Origin: Mycoplasma testudinis ATCC 43263
GTDB taxonomy: Bacteria > Bacillota_I > Bacilli_A > Mycoplasmatales > Mycoplasmoidaceae
DNA length: 64,000 nucleotides
Reading direction: 5' to 3'
Assembly: GCF_000687795.1 (NCBI RefSeq)
Contig: NZ_JHXT01000002.1
Location: 1 to 64,000, forward strand
Below, in pieces: positions 34,122 to 45,975 of this stretch; within the stretch, counting starts at the first letter, position 1, and every line of letters begins with the position of its first letter. The notes under the pieces were generated by a model that saw only the letters and a list, made by a program, of their open reading frames with translations, was not told where the DNA came from and ran no database searches. The translations under genes and the position numbers were made by a program.

Positions 34122-37100
34122 CTAACCTTTACTAGTCTTTTTGGTCTTAACAGATTCAGATAAATTTTTTGTCGGATCTTTATTAGGATCAAACAAATCC
34201 ACTAAATCATTAATTGATAGCGAAGCCAAAATATTCTTGTCATCATTAATTACTGATTTGCTTAAATGCTTCTTAACATCTTGAATCCGAATAATCCGCT
34301 GTTCAATAGAATTATCCACAATGATTCGATAAACTTGAACCGCTTTCTTTTGACCAATTCGGTGAACCCGATCTGTTGCTTGATTTTGAACTGCAATATT
34401 TCATCATAAATCATAATGAATTACAACTTCAGCACCTACCAAATTTAAACCAACGCCCCCAGCTCGTAAGGACGCAATAAACACAGGTGTATCATCATTG
34501 TTAAAATCGTTCACAGCCGCCATTCTTTCATCCTTTTTGGTTTCGCCACTTAAAACAAAGAAATTAATTTTTCTTTTCTTCAGTTCTTTTTTAAAAAGAT
34601 CAATCATTCCCAAAAATTGGGTGAAGACCAAAACCTTTTTGTGATTTTCAATGGACTCCTCAATTAATTCTAGACAAGCGTCAAATTTGGTGTTTTCGCC
34701 ATCAAAATCTGGTTTTTTAATTTTTGGACTACAGCAAATTTGGCGTAGCTCAATAATTAATTTAAGAATTTCAAAACGAATTTGTTTTGTCTTATTGGAA
34801 TCAATTAAACCTTTAACATATTGGTGTGAAGCGGCTAATCTTTCATCGTATATTTTTCGATGTTCTGGAGATAATTCAACTGTAATATCGGTTTCGGTTT
34901 TAGGCGGTAATTCACTTAAAACTTTATCCTTAGTACGGCGCAAAATAAAAGTATTAATTTTTTGTTTTAACCGATCAACAACAGTATTACTATCATCTTT
35001 TGTAATTGGTCGTTCATAATCACGAATAAAGTCACGAGAAGAACCAAACAATCCTGGCAAAATAAAATCAAAAATCGATCACAATTCGATGAGTTTATTT
35101 TCAATTGGAGTCCCGGTTAAAGCTAAACGATGTTCTGCTTGTAATGTTTTGATAGCTAACGATAAATGGCTGGCGTGATTTTTAATGTTTTGTGCTTCGT
35201 CAATAACAACGAACTTATAAATTTTCTTTTGATGCTCTTCAATATCACGACGGAAATATGAATAAGAAGTAATCTCAATTCCTGTTTTGTTTCTTGCTAA
35301 CAATTGTTGACGTTGCATCGGCAACCCGCGGATTGTCGTTACTTTTAATTTTGGAGCAAATTTTTTAAATTCTGATTGTCAGTTTAGTAATAATGAAGTT
35401 GGCACCACTATCAAAGAAGGAATGTCATCGGGAATTGATGCATAAGCTTGAGCAATTACAGAAATTGTTTGAACGGTTTTTCCTAGACCCATATCATCTG
35501 CTAAAATTCCACCAAACGAATAACGTTGCAAAGTTCTTAACCAGTAATGACCTTCAGTCTGATATGGTCTAAGCAATTTATCAAAAGGCGGATTAATCGG
35601 CATTTTTTCAAATACAAGATCTTTAAATGCTTTAATCAATTCAACCACCGATGGATCTGCATATTGTTCAAATAATTTGCGGTTACCATCAAATGCTAAA
35701 AGTAAATCAAAAGCCCTAAATTTTGGAAACTCAAATGTTCCCATGGAATCTGATTTAGCATTATAAAAATCAAATTTTGATCAAAATTTACAGAATAGTT
35801 TATTTTCAGGTGTTTGCAATTTATAAAAACAATTTTTTGTGATAATTACATCATTTGTGCCATTAAATTCTTTACAAATATTGCTTATTTCAGAAATTGA
35901 AAAATTAACACGATTACAACGAATTAATAAATTGCCTTTTTGGATTGTAATTTTTTTTAAGTCTGAATAATCAAAATTTAAAAAACCTTCATTTAATAAA
36001 TTATCACTTACTTTATATTGAACCATTTCAGTTTGATAAAAATCACGATAATCTTGATTGATTTTATTCATCAACTCAGAAGTTATTTTCGAACCTGAAC
36101 TTTTCCTTGCTAACTGTTTAGTTTGAATGGCTGAATCGGCTGCTTCAACGATAAATTGTTCATAAATATATAAACGCTCTTTAGAATGTAAATTCTCTGT
36201 GTCTGTTGATAAAACGCTAAATGGCAATCCTTCATTGAAATATAAAAATTTTACCTTTCGTTCAAATGAACGAGTCTTTGGATTATAAGCTAATTCAAAT
36301 GTGGCCTTGGGCAAAAATTCAAATAGTTTTTTTAACGCATTGTTCTTAGAAAATAAATAATAATCGGTTATCCCCCGGGCATGGTAGAACATATAATTTT
36401 CAGCGAATGAAGAACTCGCTATATTAACCACTTCTGAATATTTTCCATGATGTGCAAAATTAGTACTATTCTCTAATAAAAAAAGACGTCTTAAATTATC
36501 TGTTCAAGCATCGCGAACAGTCATTCACTCATTATTTACAAAAAACTGGATTTGGGTAATATAAGTATCTAACTTATTATGTTGCAAAACGATCCGCTTG
36601 TCGCATTGAGTACTAACAAATCTAAACGCACTAGCTTTTTCATTAACATACTCAATCACAGCTGAAGAAGCATTTTCCAAATTTAGTTCAACTTTAAGAA
36701 ACTCAAATAATTCGAGAACTAATTTAGGCGAAATTCAAAAAGAATTAGCATCTGTTATTGCATCATAGTCTTTGATTGTTGTAATTTGTTTAGGAGTGTT
36801 TTTAAGAAGGAATTTAAGAATTTTTAAATCAACAATATTAAAAGAACTTGCCTTCAATTTGAAACCCGTTCCGTCTAATTCAATCAAATTAATTAAATCA
36901 GAACTATTTCCAGAAAAGTTGGCAAACATTTGCAAGCTGGCAGAGACAGGAATTGAGGATTTTTCATCCAAAACAATAGATAAACTAAAACAAGAATAAT
37001 TCTCTCCTGACAATACTCGATAATTGGTTTTATCAAAAAGTAGACGAGCTTTTTTGCAAGAAATAACTTTAAAATTATCAAGCGATTCTTGTGCTACGCC

Positions 37101-37406
37101 ATCTTTTTTATTTACCTTCTTTTGTTGAGAAGGAAACAATTTGAGTAAACAAGCAGCAAGATGTGAACACTTTTTTTTCTTGTGCGAAAATTCAAAACAA
37201 TTGCAATTAAATTTTTTTAAATTATTGCTCTCATCAAGTTCAATTGAAACTTTAAAAGATTCAGGACCTCCAAAAACCGTAAACTGTTTAGTTTTGGATG
37301 TATCTGACATATTTTTAGTAGAAACCAATTTTCGATTCAATAAATTTAAACCAACTACAAAGATGATTTCATCACCTATAAATTCTTCTATTTCCCGACG
37401 CGTCAT
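34122..37406 (-). CDS. SWIM zinc-finger SNF2-family helicase
   Basis: A 1094-residue SNF2-type ATPase in one frame with UGA as Trp. A SWIM zinc finger near the N-terminus has CxC and CxH ligands at Cys68, Cys70, Cys80 and His82. The helicase core starts at about 610: LRPYQTEGHYWLRTL, Walker A DMGLGKT (Lys643), DEAQN (736-740), TGTPIEN, and a C-terminal half with VFTQFLGMIDLF and RAGGVGLNL. Such proteins translocate on double-stranded DNA and are linked to transcription recycling or repair. A GTG at 37415 could also start translation; ATG 37406 is preferred. It is upstream of dnaJ, about 130 bp apart and without evident coupling. Confidence 0.92.
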
Positions 37407-37415
37407 TATCCCCAC

Positions 37416-37805
37416 ACCCTAATAATTAATCGAAAAGACATTATAGCGCATTTTATTTAATGAAAAATATATATTGGCAAACTTTTTAAACATTCTTGGC
37501 AACAAAACAAGAAGACGTTTAGAATCCAATTCATTTTTAGATTTCAAAAGTTAAATAAGATAAAAGATTTAAGAAAATAATGCAAATCTTTTTTTATCTG
37601 ATTATTGAATACAAAAATCTTTTTCGCGTTAAAAATGTAAATGTTTACACAAATTTTTATTAAAAAATATCTTTTATGTTCTAAATAAAAATAATCCGTT
37701 ATAATTCTAGCGTCAAAAAACTAACCTTTTTCTGCTTTTTTGCTTAATTAACAAAAAAGATCTTTTTCCTAACATACTTAATTTATAAATCAAGAAGGAT
37801 ATCTA
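37416..37805. other. divergent regulatory gap, SNF2 helicase and MFS carrier
   Basis: 390 bp without a gene. It holds an operator-like palindrome (37636-37649), a TATAAT box for the carrier (37700-37705) and several AAAAATCTTTTT-like stretches around 37580-37620. AGAAGGA precedes the carrier start. Confidence 0.5.
37636..37649. promoter_or_regulatory. TGTAAA-N2-TTTACA palindrome upstream of the MFS carrier
   Basis: TGTAAATGTTTACA has two perfect 6-bp arms. It lies 50 bp upstream of the TATAAT box (37700-37705) of the carrier gene, a usual place for a regulator. The regulator is unknown. Confidence 0.5.
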
Positions 37806-39434
37806 ATGTTTCAACGCATTAAATTTAATTGGTCTTTTGGACATCACCATAAGCACCATTTTCTGCATTTGCATAGTTTAGGGCACCATCATCATAAGGT
37901 TGCCAGTGCTGAATCAAAAAACCCATATTTTTCTGGTGTCATCATGTATACACTATTATTTATAGGGTATTTTGTGTTTGTAATGAGTTGATCTGGAACG
38001 CTTTTTGTCCAAAGTTCACATACTACTTTTGACCCACGAAATATTGGTATTACTATTACTGCAAATCAAGCTATCCAACCAGCTGAACCTGTTGGAACAT
38101 TCAATAACGGATTAATTTATCAAATTTTCCCAAATGGCGTTTCATTAACGATTTCTCGGGCAACTAATTGATCATTAACAATTGGTCGAGGAATTGGAGC
38201 AATCTTTTTTGGTTGATTAATTACTAGACTAAATCATAAATATTCTGTTTTGATTGCTCTTGGGTTAATGGTTGCTGCTTTCCCATATTTACTTGCTCCA
38301 TACGCAATACAAAGAGATGCAAATGGAACAATTACTAATAGTAGTGGTGTTTATGCGATGTTTATTGTTTTCCGAATCTTAATGGCATTAGGAGGAACTA
38401 CATTAATTTCATACACTAATGGAGTAATTGCTACATACTGCAAAGCAAAAGCTAAAACTTTTTCTAGTTTAAATGTCTTCCCTGCAAATTTAGCATCTAT
38501 TATTGGTAGCATCTTCTTAACATCATCAACAATTACAGCTGCAATTGGTTTAAATTGACAAGTATTCGGTGGAGTTCTTGAAATTATTATGGGAATTCTA
38601 TTTGTAAGTTACTCGTTGGTAGGTAAAAAAATTGATTTAACAGCCAAAAAGATCCAGTTAGAACACGATATGAGTCAAAAGAATTTGCGTCCGAAATCTA
38701 CCAATCCAATGTTAGAAGTGCTACGTAAAAAAGAGGTCTATTTCTTCTTAATTGGAGCTATGTTCTTGAGTTATATTACAGTTGAACCAGGAACAAATAT
38801 TCTTGCTAACTTCTGAGTATATTCACCTAACAATTCTTTAACCGACAAAAATCTTTCATGAATTTTAGGTGGATTCAACATTGCTTTCTTGGCTGGTGTA
38901 TTTATTGGCTTATTTACTGTAGGCCGTTGATTAAGAACAAAATATTCTTATAATCATTACACTTCTATTATGTTCTTTTTTGGAACATTATTTATTGCAG
39001 CTGGGGTTGCTGTTGGTTATGATGGGTTAGACAGTGTTCATGTCGCATTTGTAATGATTTTGACATTCATTGGTAGTGCAATGTTATTTGGAATAAATGG
39101 AATCTTTTATGCGATGCCATACCGCTGGGGTTATACTCCATCACAAATCACTGCTTTAATTGCCTTATTATTTGGGTTTTCGTATGGTGGATACACTATT
39201 CTAGATATTATAACTTCAGCTGTTATGGATGCTGGAATCAGTCACGTAAACAGTAACTATCCAAATGAAATTCTACCAGGTAATGGAGTTGGTGCTGTTC
39301 CAGCGATTTCAATTATGTTCTTAATGCCATTAATTGGAATTATTGCAGTGGCCTTGATTCCTAAAGAAAAAGATGCCATCAAATTCTCTGTAAAAGATTT
39401 CTACCAACGATACATTACTAAAACAATTCAATAA
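37806..39434 (+). CDS. MFS transporter with a His-rich N-terminus
   Basis: A 542-residue protein with about 12 membrane helices, consistent with the major facilitator superfamily. A cytoplasmic segment of about 40 residues precedes the first helix and holds eleven His (HHHKHH, then HLHSLGHHHH). A loop between helices 1 and 2 is long and polar. Helix 4/5 motifs (IGRGIGAIFFGWLITRL) resemble the MFS motif A region. Seven or more Trp are UGA. Substrate is not recognised; mycoplasma carriers of this type are often annotated as sugar-phosphate or drug transporters. The next gene, an M20 hydrolase, starts 29 bp later, so a peptide or N-acyl amino acid is one possibility. Confidence 0.82.
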
Positions 39435-39463
39435 TATTTAAACATTATTTAAAGGGTCATAAA

Positions 39464-40651
39464 ATGGCTAATAACATTCAAAAAATTATTAAGAAATACG
39501 AAAAAGATTTAGTTTCTTTACGTCATGACTTGCACCAAAATCCTGAAATTGGAATGAAAGAATCAAAAACTGCAGATAAGTTAAAAAAACTTTTGACTTC
39601 GTGAGGGTATAGCATTAGCAAAGAAACTTTTGCTAATACAGGGTTTGTAGCAACACTTAAAAATGGAAATTCAAAAAAAGCAATTGGGTTGCGTTGTGAA
39701 ATGGATGCTTTGCCAATTGAAGAAGTGAACAGTCTACCTTACGCATCAAAAAACAAAGGCATAATGCATGCTTGTGGTCATGACGGCCACATGACTATGG
39801 TAATGGGTGCCGCCCGTTATTTGGCGGAAACAAAAAATTGAAATGGAACGCTTCGAATTTTTTGTCAACCAAATGAGGAAGCATCAGGAAATATTAGCGG
39901 TGGCTTAAAAATGATCCAAGATGGTGTTTTTAAAAAATATCCAGTTGATCAAATTTTTGCAATTCATAATATGCCAGCTTTCGCAATTCCAAATGGTAAG
40001 CCAGGTGGATTGTATTTTTATATGAAAGAAGATGGAATTATGGCAGGCATTGATGTCTATAACATTAAATTAACAGGTAATGGCGGACACGGTTCAGCGC
40101 CAGAATTTGCAAAAGACGTAATTACATGTGCTGCAGATATGGTTATGGCTTTACAGTCAATTGTTAGCAGGAATATTCCAGCAAGTGATCGTGCTGTTTT
40201 AAATGTGGGATCAATTCATTCTGGAAATGCTGCAAACGTAATTCCTGAAACCGCTGAAATTGCTGTAAGTACTAGAAGTGTTACTCATAAAACACGAGCT
40301 AAATTAAAAGAACGAATTTATCAAATTGTTAATTCGATAGCGGCTGCTTATGAAATTAAAGCTGATATTTGAACTGACGGAACAGGACCAACTATTAACG
40401 ATCCAAAAGCTAATGCATATGCACGAAAAATTGCCGAAAAAGCTTTGGGAAAAGACTTAGTTAATGATGCTATTCAAATGATGGCTTCTGAAGACTTTTC
40501 AGCAATGCTAGATGTTATTCCTGGATCATATGCGTTTATTTGTAATGATACTGCAACAATGGTTCATAATGATAAATTTAACTTTGATGACAAAGTTATA
40601 GTTAATGGATCGACATACTTTAGCGCCTTAGTTGAAGATTACTTAAAATAA
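39464..40651 (+). CDS. M20-family amidohydrolase (N-acyl amino acid/hippurate hydrolase type)
   Basis: A 395-residue metallo-amidohydrolase. LRHDLHQNPEIGMKE is the family opening; the di-metal site is visible in CEMDALPIEE, ACGHDGHM, QPNEEA and IHNMPA. GNGGHGSAPE in the lid domain and MASEDFSAML near the end also fit. Members split N-acyl amino acids or small amides, releasing the amino acid. AAAGGG precedes ATG. It probably shares a message with the MFS carrier upstream and is closed by a strong terminator. Exact substrate unknown. Confidence 0.92.
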
Positions 40652-40670
40652 AAATTTTAAGATAAATACA

Positions 40671-40708
40671 AAGCGTATTGCCTAACGCAAAGCAATACGC
40701 TTTTTTTA
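40671..40708 (+). terminator. terminator after the carrier/amidohydrolase pair
   Basis: AAGCGTATTGC and GCAATACGCTT form an 11-bp stem with a 10-base loop, followed by TTTTTTT. Confidence 0.92.
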
Positions 40709-40734
40709 TGGTAGTAATGAAATAACTGTGTAAA

Positions 40735-40784
40735 TTAGACATCGTCTTAAATTCAAATAACTAAAGAAAATTAGCGATGTCTAA
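40735..40784. repeat. inverted repeat covering the transposase start
   Basis: TTAGACATCG (40735-40744) and CGATGTCTAA (40775-40784) are a perfect 10-bp inverted repeat. The second arm contains the ATG of the transposase remnant. Confidence 0.8.
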
Positions 40785-41167
40785 AACAAAAAAACTCCAA
40801 AATCATCAAAATCTGACAATTACCGATAAACCAATTTAACCAATTTGGTCTTGGATAACCCTGATATTTTTGATCAAAGAAGCGCTTCTAATTTAATTAA
40901 GTCAATGACTGAAGTTTTTTCAGAACCATTAAACGCTATTTTAAAAACTAAGATGAAAGAACATTTGGGACGTGATGAACATGAACGATCAAAAGATGCA
41001 AATTATCGAAATGGATTTACCAAAAAATAGTGACATCATCAGTAGGTAAAATACAAATCAAGACTCCTCGCGATCAAAATGGTTTATTCAAACCAATCAT
41101 CATACCAAAAAGACAACGCGATATTCTTGAAATGGAAGAATTGCTAATTCTTTTGTCTTTCTCATAA
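40777..41167 (+). pseudogene. IS256/mutator-type transposase remnant
   Basis: N-terminal third of an IS256-family (mutator) transposase in three pieces. The piece from ATG 40777 stops at codon 21. A shifted frame reads DIFDQRSASNLIKSMTEVFS, then KMKEHLGRDEHERS and YRNGFTKK, and ends at a TAG. A further stretch reads GKIQIKTPRDQNGLFKP and PKRQRDILEMEELL. The catalytic DDE domain is missing entirely. It has at least one frameshift, one stop and a large 3' deletion, and is not active. Terminal inverted repeats could not be defined. Confidence 0.88.
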
Positions 41168-41392
41168 GAAAAACTTTTTGTTAATTAATTTTTAACAAAA
41201 GAGTTCGACACACTTTATACTACACACCCTACTTTTAATAACACGATGTTAATCACTTATTAAAAGTGACGACATTTACACACTTAAATCATTACTTTCT
41301 TTTTTATTCATTATATGAATCGCTAAAAGCAAATACTATTTATTGCCAACAAATATTTATAATAGTTTCTATAAATTCTAAGGAAACAAACA
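41168..41392. other. intergenic region after the IS remnant
   Basis: 225 bp that may include the right flank of the lost IS element. A TATAAT-like box occurs near 41358, and AAGGAAA lies 11 bases before the next start. Confidence 0.3.
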
Positions 41393-42361
41393 ATGGGGTT
41401 AAGCACAACATTTATATTAATCATTGTGATTACTGCCATCATTATCATTATTCTAAGTCCTTTTACAAAGCGGCTTGCAAATAAATGATGGTTTTGAGCA
41501 GTAATTGGTTTAATTGCGTTTGCTTATGCTTTTTTAGGAAGGCAATTACAATACCTGGTTCCCGAATTTAGAGGCCAAATATACGTTGCCTTAGGAAGAT
41601 TGGAACCACCAAATCAAAATCTTCCCGATCAAATAAGTTTAAATTACAGCCGTTTATTCCTTTTGGATTTATGTCCTTTTTATATTATTTTTGGATCTTT
41701 AGCATTAACTTTTAAAAATAAGACGGCCGCTCAAGTAATGGCACCATTTGGATTGTTTGGTGCTGGCATTACATTATTTGGTGAAATTATTCACGATGTA
41801 AATAATATTTCGAATCTGCCAAACGGCGTTTGATTTTATATTTTTGTTGGCTCGCCTCAAGGTGAATTGTATTTCATGATTCATTATTTATCGATGATAG
41901 TAAGTTTAATGGTTATTTGCTGAACTCGCAATTGAAGAAAAATAATATTTGCATACATGCATGGTTTTGCGCTATTTTATTTTTCTTGAGTTCTAATCAT
42001 TGTTTCAGTAATTCCACAAATTATAGGAAATAGTACTGGAGTCATTCGTGGTGATTGAATTGGTGGTGAATATGATGCAGTAGGTAAATTTTTAAATATT
42101 CCCGACTGACCACGAGTAATGATTGTCGGGTATATAATTTCTTATATAGTAATTAACGCGGTTATTTTAATCCGCATTGGAATTCAAACATGAAGCACAA
42201 AATGAAGATTTTTGGTTCATAATAAAATGTTAAAACATAGATGATATGTTTCATCTGCGCAAAAATATTTAAAACACAAAAAACAAACTAAAAAAGTTTT
42301 ATCTGTAGTTAAAATTAAGATTGTTTATTTTTTAAGACCAAGAAAACAGAAACTAATTTAA
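41393..42361 (+). CDS. polytopic membrane protein, DUF5378-like
   Basis: A 322-residue protein with about seven to eight membrane helices and a basic cytoplasmic tail of about 50 residues. More than ten Trp, nearly all UGA, split it into fragments under the standard code. Its layout (LNYSRLFLLDLCPFY, GEIIHDV, FMIHYLSMIVSL) fits the mycoplasma-specific DUF5378 family, which shares the general design of TIGR02206/YwaF membrane proteins. Function unknown. The start ATG has AAGGAAA upstream. The last three codons overlap the end of the opposing EzrA-like gene by 9 bp. Confidence 0.72.
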
Positions 42362-44068
42362 TGGCAAGTTAAAACGTGAAGCGGACGCTTTAATAATTTC
42401 CAAGACCTTAATTTGATTACGAACACATTTTTCATATGAACCGCGATTATACATTTCCTGTATTTCATTCAAACGTTTTTCAATTTCTTCACTTTCGCGC
42501 CGATATTTATTTAGAAATAAAAATGTTGAGCGGGCAATTTCTTTTAAAGATGCTAAATCAACTACGGCATATAAGGTGTCAATGAAAGTCTTATTAGCTC
42601 GTTTTGAGAATTCATCAAAATTAGCAATAGCAAGATTATAATCAGAATATAAAGCTTTGTCTTTTAAATTAACTTCTTGTTTTACAGTCAAGAATTCGTC
42701 TGCAATTAATTGCTCAGGATAAAATTTATTTTGCATCATGATAGTTTCAAGTTGCGAGTATTTTAATTTCAGATTATTTATTCCATGAATTACGCTTTTA
42801 TAAACATTCATTTTTTCATCCGCAACTTTAATTAGATCTTCTAAGTCATTATGCAAATTAGATATTGAACTAATAATCATTGTTATTTTTTCAAGCAGAA
42901 CACTATAGTTTTGTTGACGTTGTTCTTTTTCTTCTTGAATAAAATGAATTGCGTTGCGAATATCAGTCAAACTAGTTTGAATTTTTGTAGTTCGATCAGT
43001 GATATCTTTATCGCGTCGGAAATTTTCACCAACATTATTGATAGCTTGGATTAATTCTTGGTGCTTCTTTTCAAACATGTCTGCACTCTTAACAAAATTA
43101 TCAAATCCCAAACTAACAATTTCACGAGCCTCATTTTCATCATATAATCGTTTTTTAAGTGGTAACAAAACATTCAATAAATCTACTAAAGCGTTTTCAG
43201 AATCTTTGAACTGTAATAAATGTAATTTTTCGTCCACTCTTTTTACCGAAGTGGATGATTCATCAATAATTCGATAAATTTCATTCAATTGTGAAGGTTG
43301 TAAAAGATTAGGATCTTTACGCGAACGTTGATATTGTTGATTAATTTCCTTAATAAGATAACGCACGTAGTCTGCTTTCTTATCTAAAAAATAAAGATTA
43401 TTAGTACATAATAGCAACGAATGGATAACTTTTCTTAAACTTTCCATATCGTGAATAAAGACATCATTTTTTAATGAATTATAAGAATAATCCGCATCGG
43501 CGAAATACTGAGAGATGTTATTTAAAAAATCTTTGAAAACGATACTGTCATACTTTTGTAAAATATGATGTTTTAAAAACAAGGATAATTTATCAATCAA
43601 ATTTCGATAAGTAATAATTAATCTAGATGCACTATTTTGGTAGATAGAAGAATTAACTGTCAGATCATCAAAATGCTTTTTTAACAAAGACAAAGAAACA
43701 AAATAGTTTTCAATTTGTTTAGAAGTGTATTTAGTAAACTTTAAATCAAAATGATTTTTTAAAACTGTCAATTCATTAATCGGGAGCAAAGTTTGATTTA
43801 ATTGTTTTTTATAATAGGCATCAAACTCTTTCATGTATGCTACTACTGGCTTTAGATATGACTTGTTACGAGATAAAAGTTCAAATGGCTTTACAGCACT
43901 AACAAATGAATTAGCTGCAAATTCATTATATCGTTCTTGATTAATATAAATCTGGTTAACACTTTTACGAATTCGTACAAAAATGGTTGCGTATACGATA
44001 TACGCAACAACTGCAATTAGAAAAAGAATAGCTAAAACAATAACTAAAATTTGTGAGACCGAGAACAT
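42353..44068 (-). CDS. ezrA: EzrA-like coiled-coil membrane protein
   Basis: A 571-residue protein with one N-terminal membrane helix (residues 7-30) and long helical, Lys/Glu/Asn-rich coiled-coil repeats. Size and design match EzrA (about 560 residues), which in Firmicutes binds FtsZ and shapes the division ring. Sequence identity looks low, so the role is inferred from layout. It contains no Trp. ATG 44068 sits right before the membrane helix. Its stop codon overlaps the stop region of the DUF5378-like gene on the other strand. Confidence 0.62.
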   Translation of the reverse strand: MFSVSQILVIVLAILFLIAVVAYIVYATIFVRIRKSVNQIYINQERYNEFAANSFVSAVKPFELLSRNKSYLKPVVAYMKEFDAYYKKQLNQTLLPINELTVLKNHFDLKFTKYTSKQIENYFVSLSLLKKHFDDLTVNSSIYQNSASRLIITYRNLIDKLSLFLKHHILQKYDSIVFKDFLNNISQYFADADYSYNSLKNDVFIHDMESLRKVIHSLLLCTNNLYFLDKKADYVRYLIKEINQQYQRSRKDPNLLQPSQLNEIYRIIDESSTSVKRVDEKLHLLQFKDSENALVDLLNVLLPLKKRLYDENEAREIVSLGFDNFVKSADMFEKKHQELIQAINNVGENFRRDKDITDRTTKIQTSLTDIRNAIHFIQEEKEQRQQNYSVLLEKITMIISSISNLHNDLEDLIKVADEKMNVYKSVIHGINNLKLKYSQLETIMMQNKFYPEQLIADEFLTVKQEVNLKDKALYSDYNLAIANFDEFSKRANKTFIDTLYAVVDLASLKEIARSTFLFLNKYRRESEEIEKRLNEIQEMYNRGSYEKCVRNQIKVLEIIKASASRFNLPLN

Positions 44069-44194
44069 CTAATCATTTTCCTTTGTTAGATATTTTAATA
44101 TACACAGCAAAATAAAGCGATTGTTTTTAGGCATAGTTTGAAAGTAGAAGAAAAAGTAATCCTTATAAATATTTTGATTAATTAATTTCTTGAT

Positions 44195-45568
44195 CTAATA
44201 AATCTGCTTGTGATGGTTTCTTCTTTTTTTGCGGGCATAACGAATCAAATATAACAAATACCCAATTGCCATAAAACCAATATAAGCCACAATTATTATT
44301 GTCTTTTGAACCTGTCAAGGTTCATTTGTAATTGGTGGAAAAAGAAAAATTAAAAGCGAAATAGCAATTAAAACCATGGAAACAATATAAACGACCTTTT
44401 CCAAGAAAGGAATGTGTTCAATTTTTTTAGTTTTTTCTAACACCAAAGCACTCATCATCGTAAAAAAATACTGAACTAAAAAAGCGATTGTGCCTAATTG
44501 AATTACATCATTAAAAAATGATTCTAAATGTAATTCCAGCGGAATAACAAAAAAGATAATTAAAGAAATAATTGTGAGCCCACCGGCAAACAAAATGGCA
44601 TTACGAAGTTCTCCTTTTTTACTTTTCATCCCCAAAGCGCGTGGCAAGAGTCCATCTTCTGCTAATGGTGCAATCGTACGTGCTCCGATAATACTACTTG
44701 TAAGACGAGAAGAAATATTGTTAAAAACTAATCCAACAACAAAAATTATTACACCAGTAAGGCCAATTAATCCTTGGTATATTTGGCTAAAGTTTTTTAT
44801 TTCTGGCGCTATTTTTAGGCCGTTAAGAATGATATATACGACAAAATAAAGAGTAAGAATAAAAGCAAAAGCAAACATTAGTATTTTCCGAAAATTTTTG
44901 GTTTTTACGTCAGATGAAATCGCTGCAACACCTTCCATTCCACCAAAAGCAAACATAAAGGAAATAACATTAGAAAAAATCATTAAAGAAGAAACTCGGT
45001 TGGCAGATGTGAAATTAGTAGTATATGCTCCTTCGCGAATGGACAAAATCAAAGCAATAACAATTCCAAGAGCCAAAACTAGTCATTTAACTAAAGCAGA
45101 TAAAAAGATTAAGTGTTTACTGACCCGAATGCCAATAGTCGATATAAAAACAAGAGCTATAAAAAATAAAACTGAGCCAACTCGAATGCCAATTACGGCT
45201 TGAGGATTTTCTCGAACTACATCAACAATTGTTAAAGCGCTAGCTAAAAATAAAGGTGCAGTAGCGTCCAATATCGGACCTTGAATAAATTGATTTCAGC
45301 CTACAAAAAATGCAGCCTTCCGTCCGTAGGCCTGTTTTGCGTAATGATATGATCCACCATAACTTCCTGGAAACTTAGCAGCTAAACGCGAAAAACATAA
45401 AGCGACTCCTAGCGTAATTAAAGACGTTAAAACAATAACAATTAGCCCATATTGACCAAGATTAATAACCCCAGAAATAGTAGCAATAAATCCAAAACCA
45501 ACAATGTGATTCACAACAAACAATGAAAATTGTTTGCCAGTTAACTTATTGTCTTTAACTTTCTTCAT
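44195..45568 (-). CDS. APC-family amino acid permease
   Basis: A 457-residue carrier with about 12 membrane helices. The N-terminus GKQFSLFVVNHIVGFGFIAT is the helix 1 substrate/sodium-binding region of APC permeases; SYGGSYHYAKQAYG lies in helix 2-3, and FGGMEGVAAISSD matches the helix 6 region of APC permeases. The C-terminus is basic (ARKKRRNHH). Trp are UGA. Amino acid specificity cannot be read. It is a single gene with short gaps on both sides. Confidence 0.87.
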
Positions 45569-45975
45569 GAAACAATGCTCTTTAGTTTTTCGTAGTAGTA
45601 ATATTTAATGCTAAAAGTATATTACAAAATTTATCGGTCATAAGAGTAATAATGAAAAATCGATATTACAACTGATGTAAAAATTTAACTAACAAAATAA
45701 TAATCTGCTCCTTACTAGGTTTGTATGGAATCTAGGGTGCAAATTAAAACAAAAAATATTACGTTGTTTTTATTAAGCCAAATAGAAAAAAAACTCAATA
45801 AGATATTTTCAGTTACAACAAACTTACGCACATCATTAAACGTAAGCAAAACAAAACATCAAGATAAGTTTCTAGGAACCTAATCGCTAGAGAAATTCTT
45901 GATGTTTTTGTCAATAATTGAATAAATTAAAAGTTCTATTTTATTTAGAAAAAACGTTTAATGAACTTTGAATGT
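45569..45975. other. intergenic region between tkt and the APC permease
   Basis: 407 bp without a credible frame. The only clear structure is the tkt terminator at 45854-45909. Confidence 0.5.
45854..45909 (-). terminator. transketolase terminator, long-stem hairpin
   Basis: AAACATCAAG and CTTGATGTTT form the outer stem, with an inner TTTCTAG/CTAGAGAAA stem. Read leftward a TTTTGTTTTG tract follows. It is about 67 bp after the tkt stop. Confidence 0.7.

Noticed and set aside
37406-37415. GTG at 37415 as the SNF2 helicase start
   Set aside because: The ATG three codons later gives the same protein and is the more usual start; no ribosome-binding sequence favours the GTG.
41266-41484. 72-codon plus-strand frame before the DUF5378-like gene
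   Set aside because: It overlaps the start of the membrane protein in another frame, lacks a ribosome-binding site and has odd composition.
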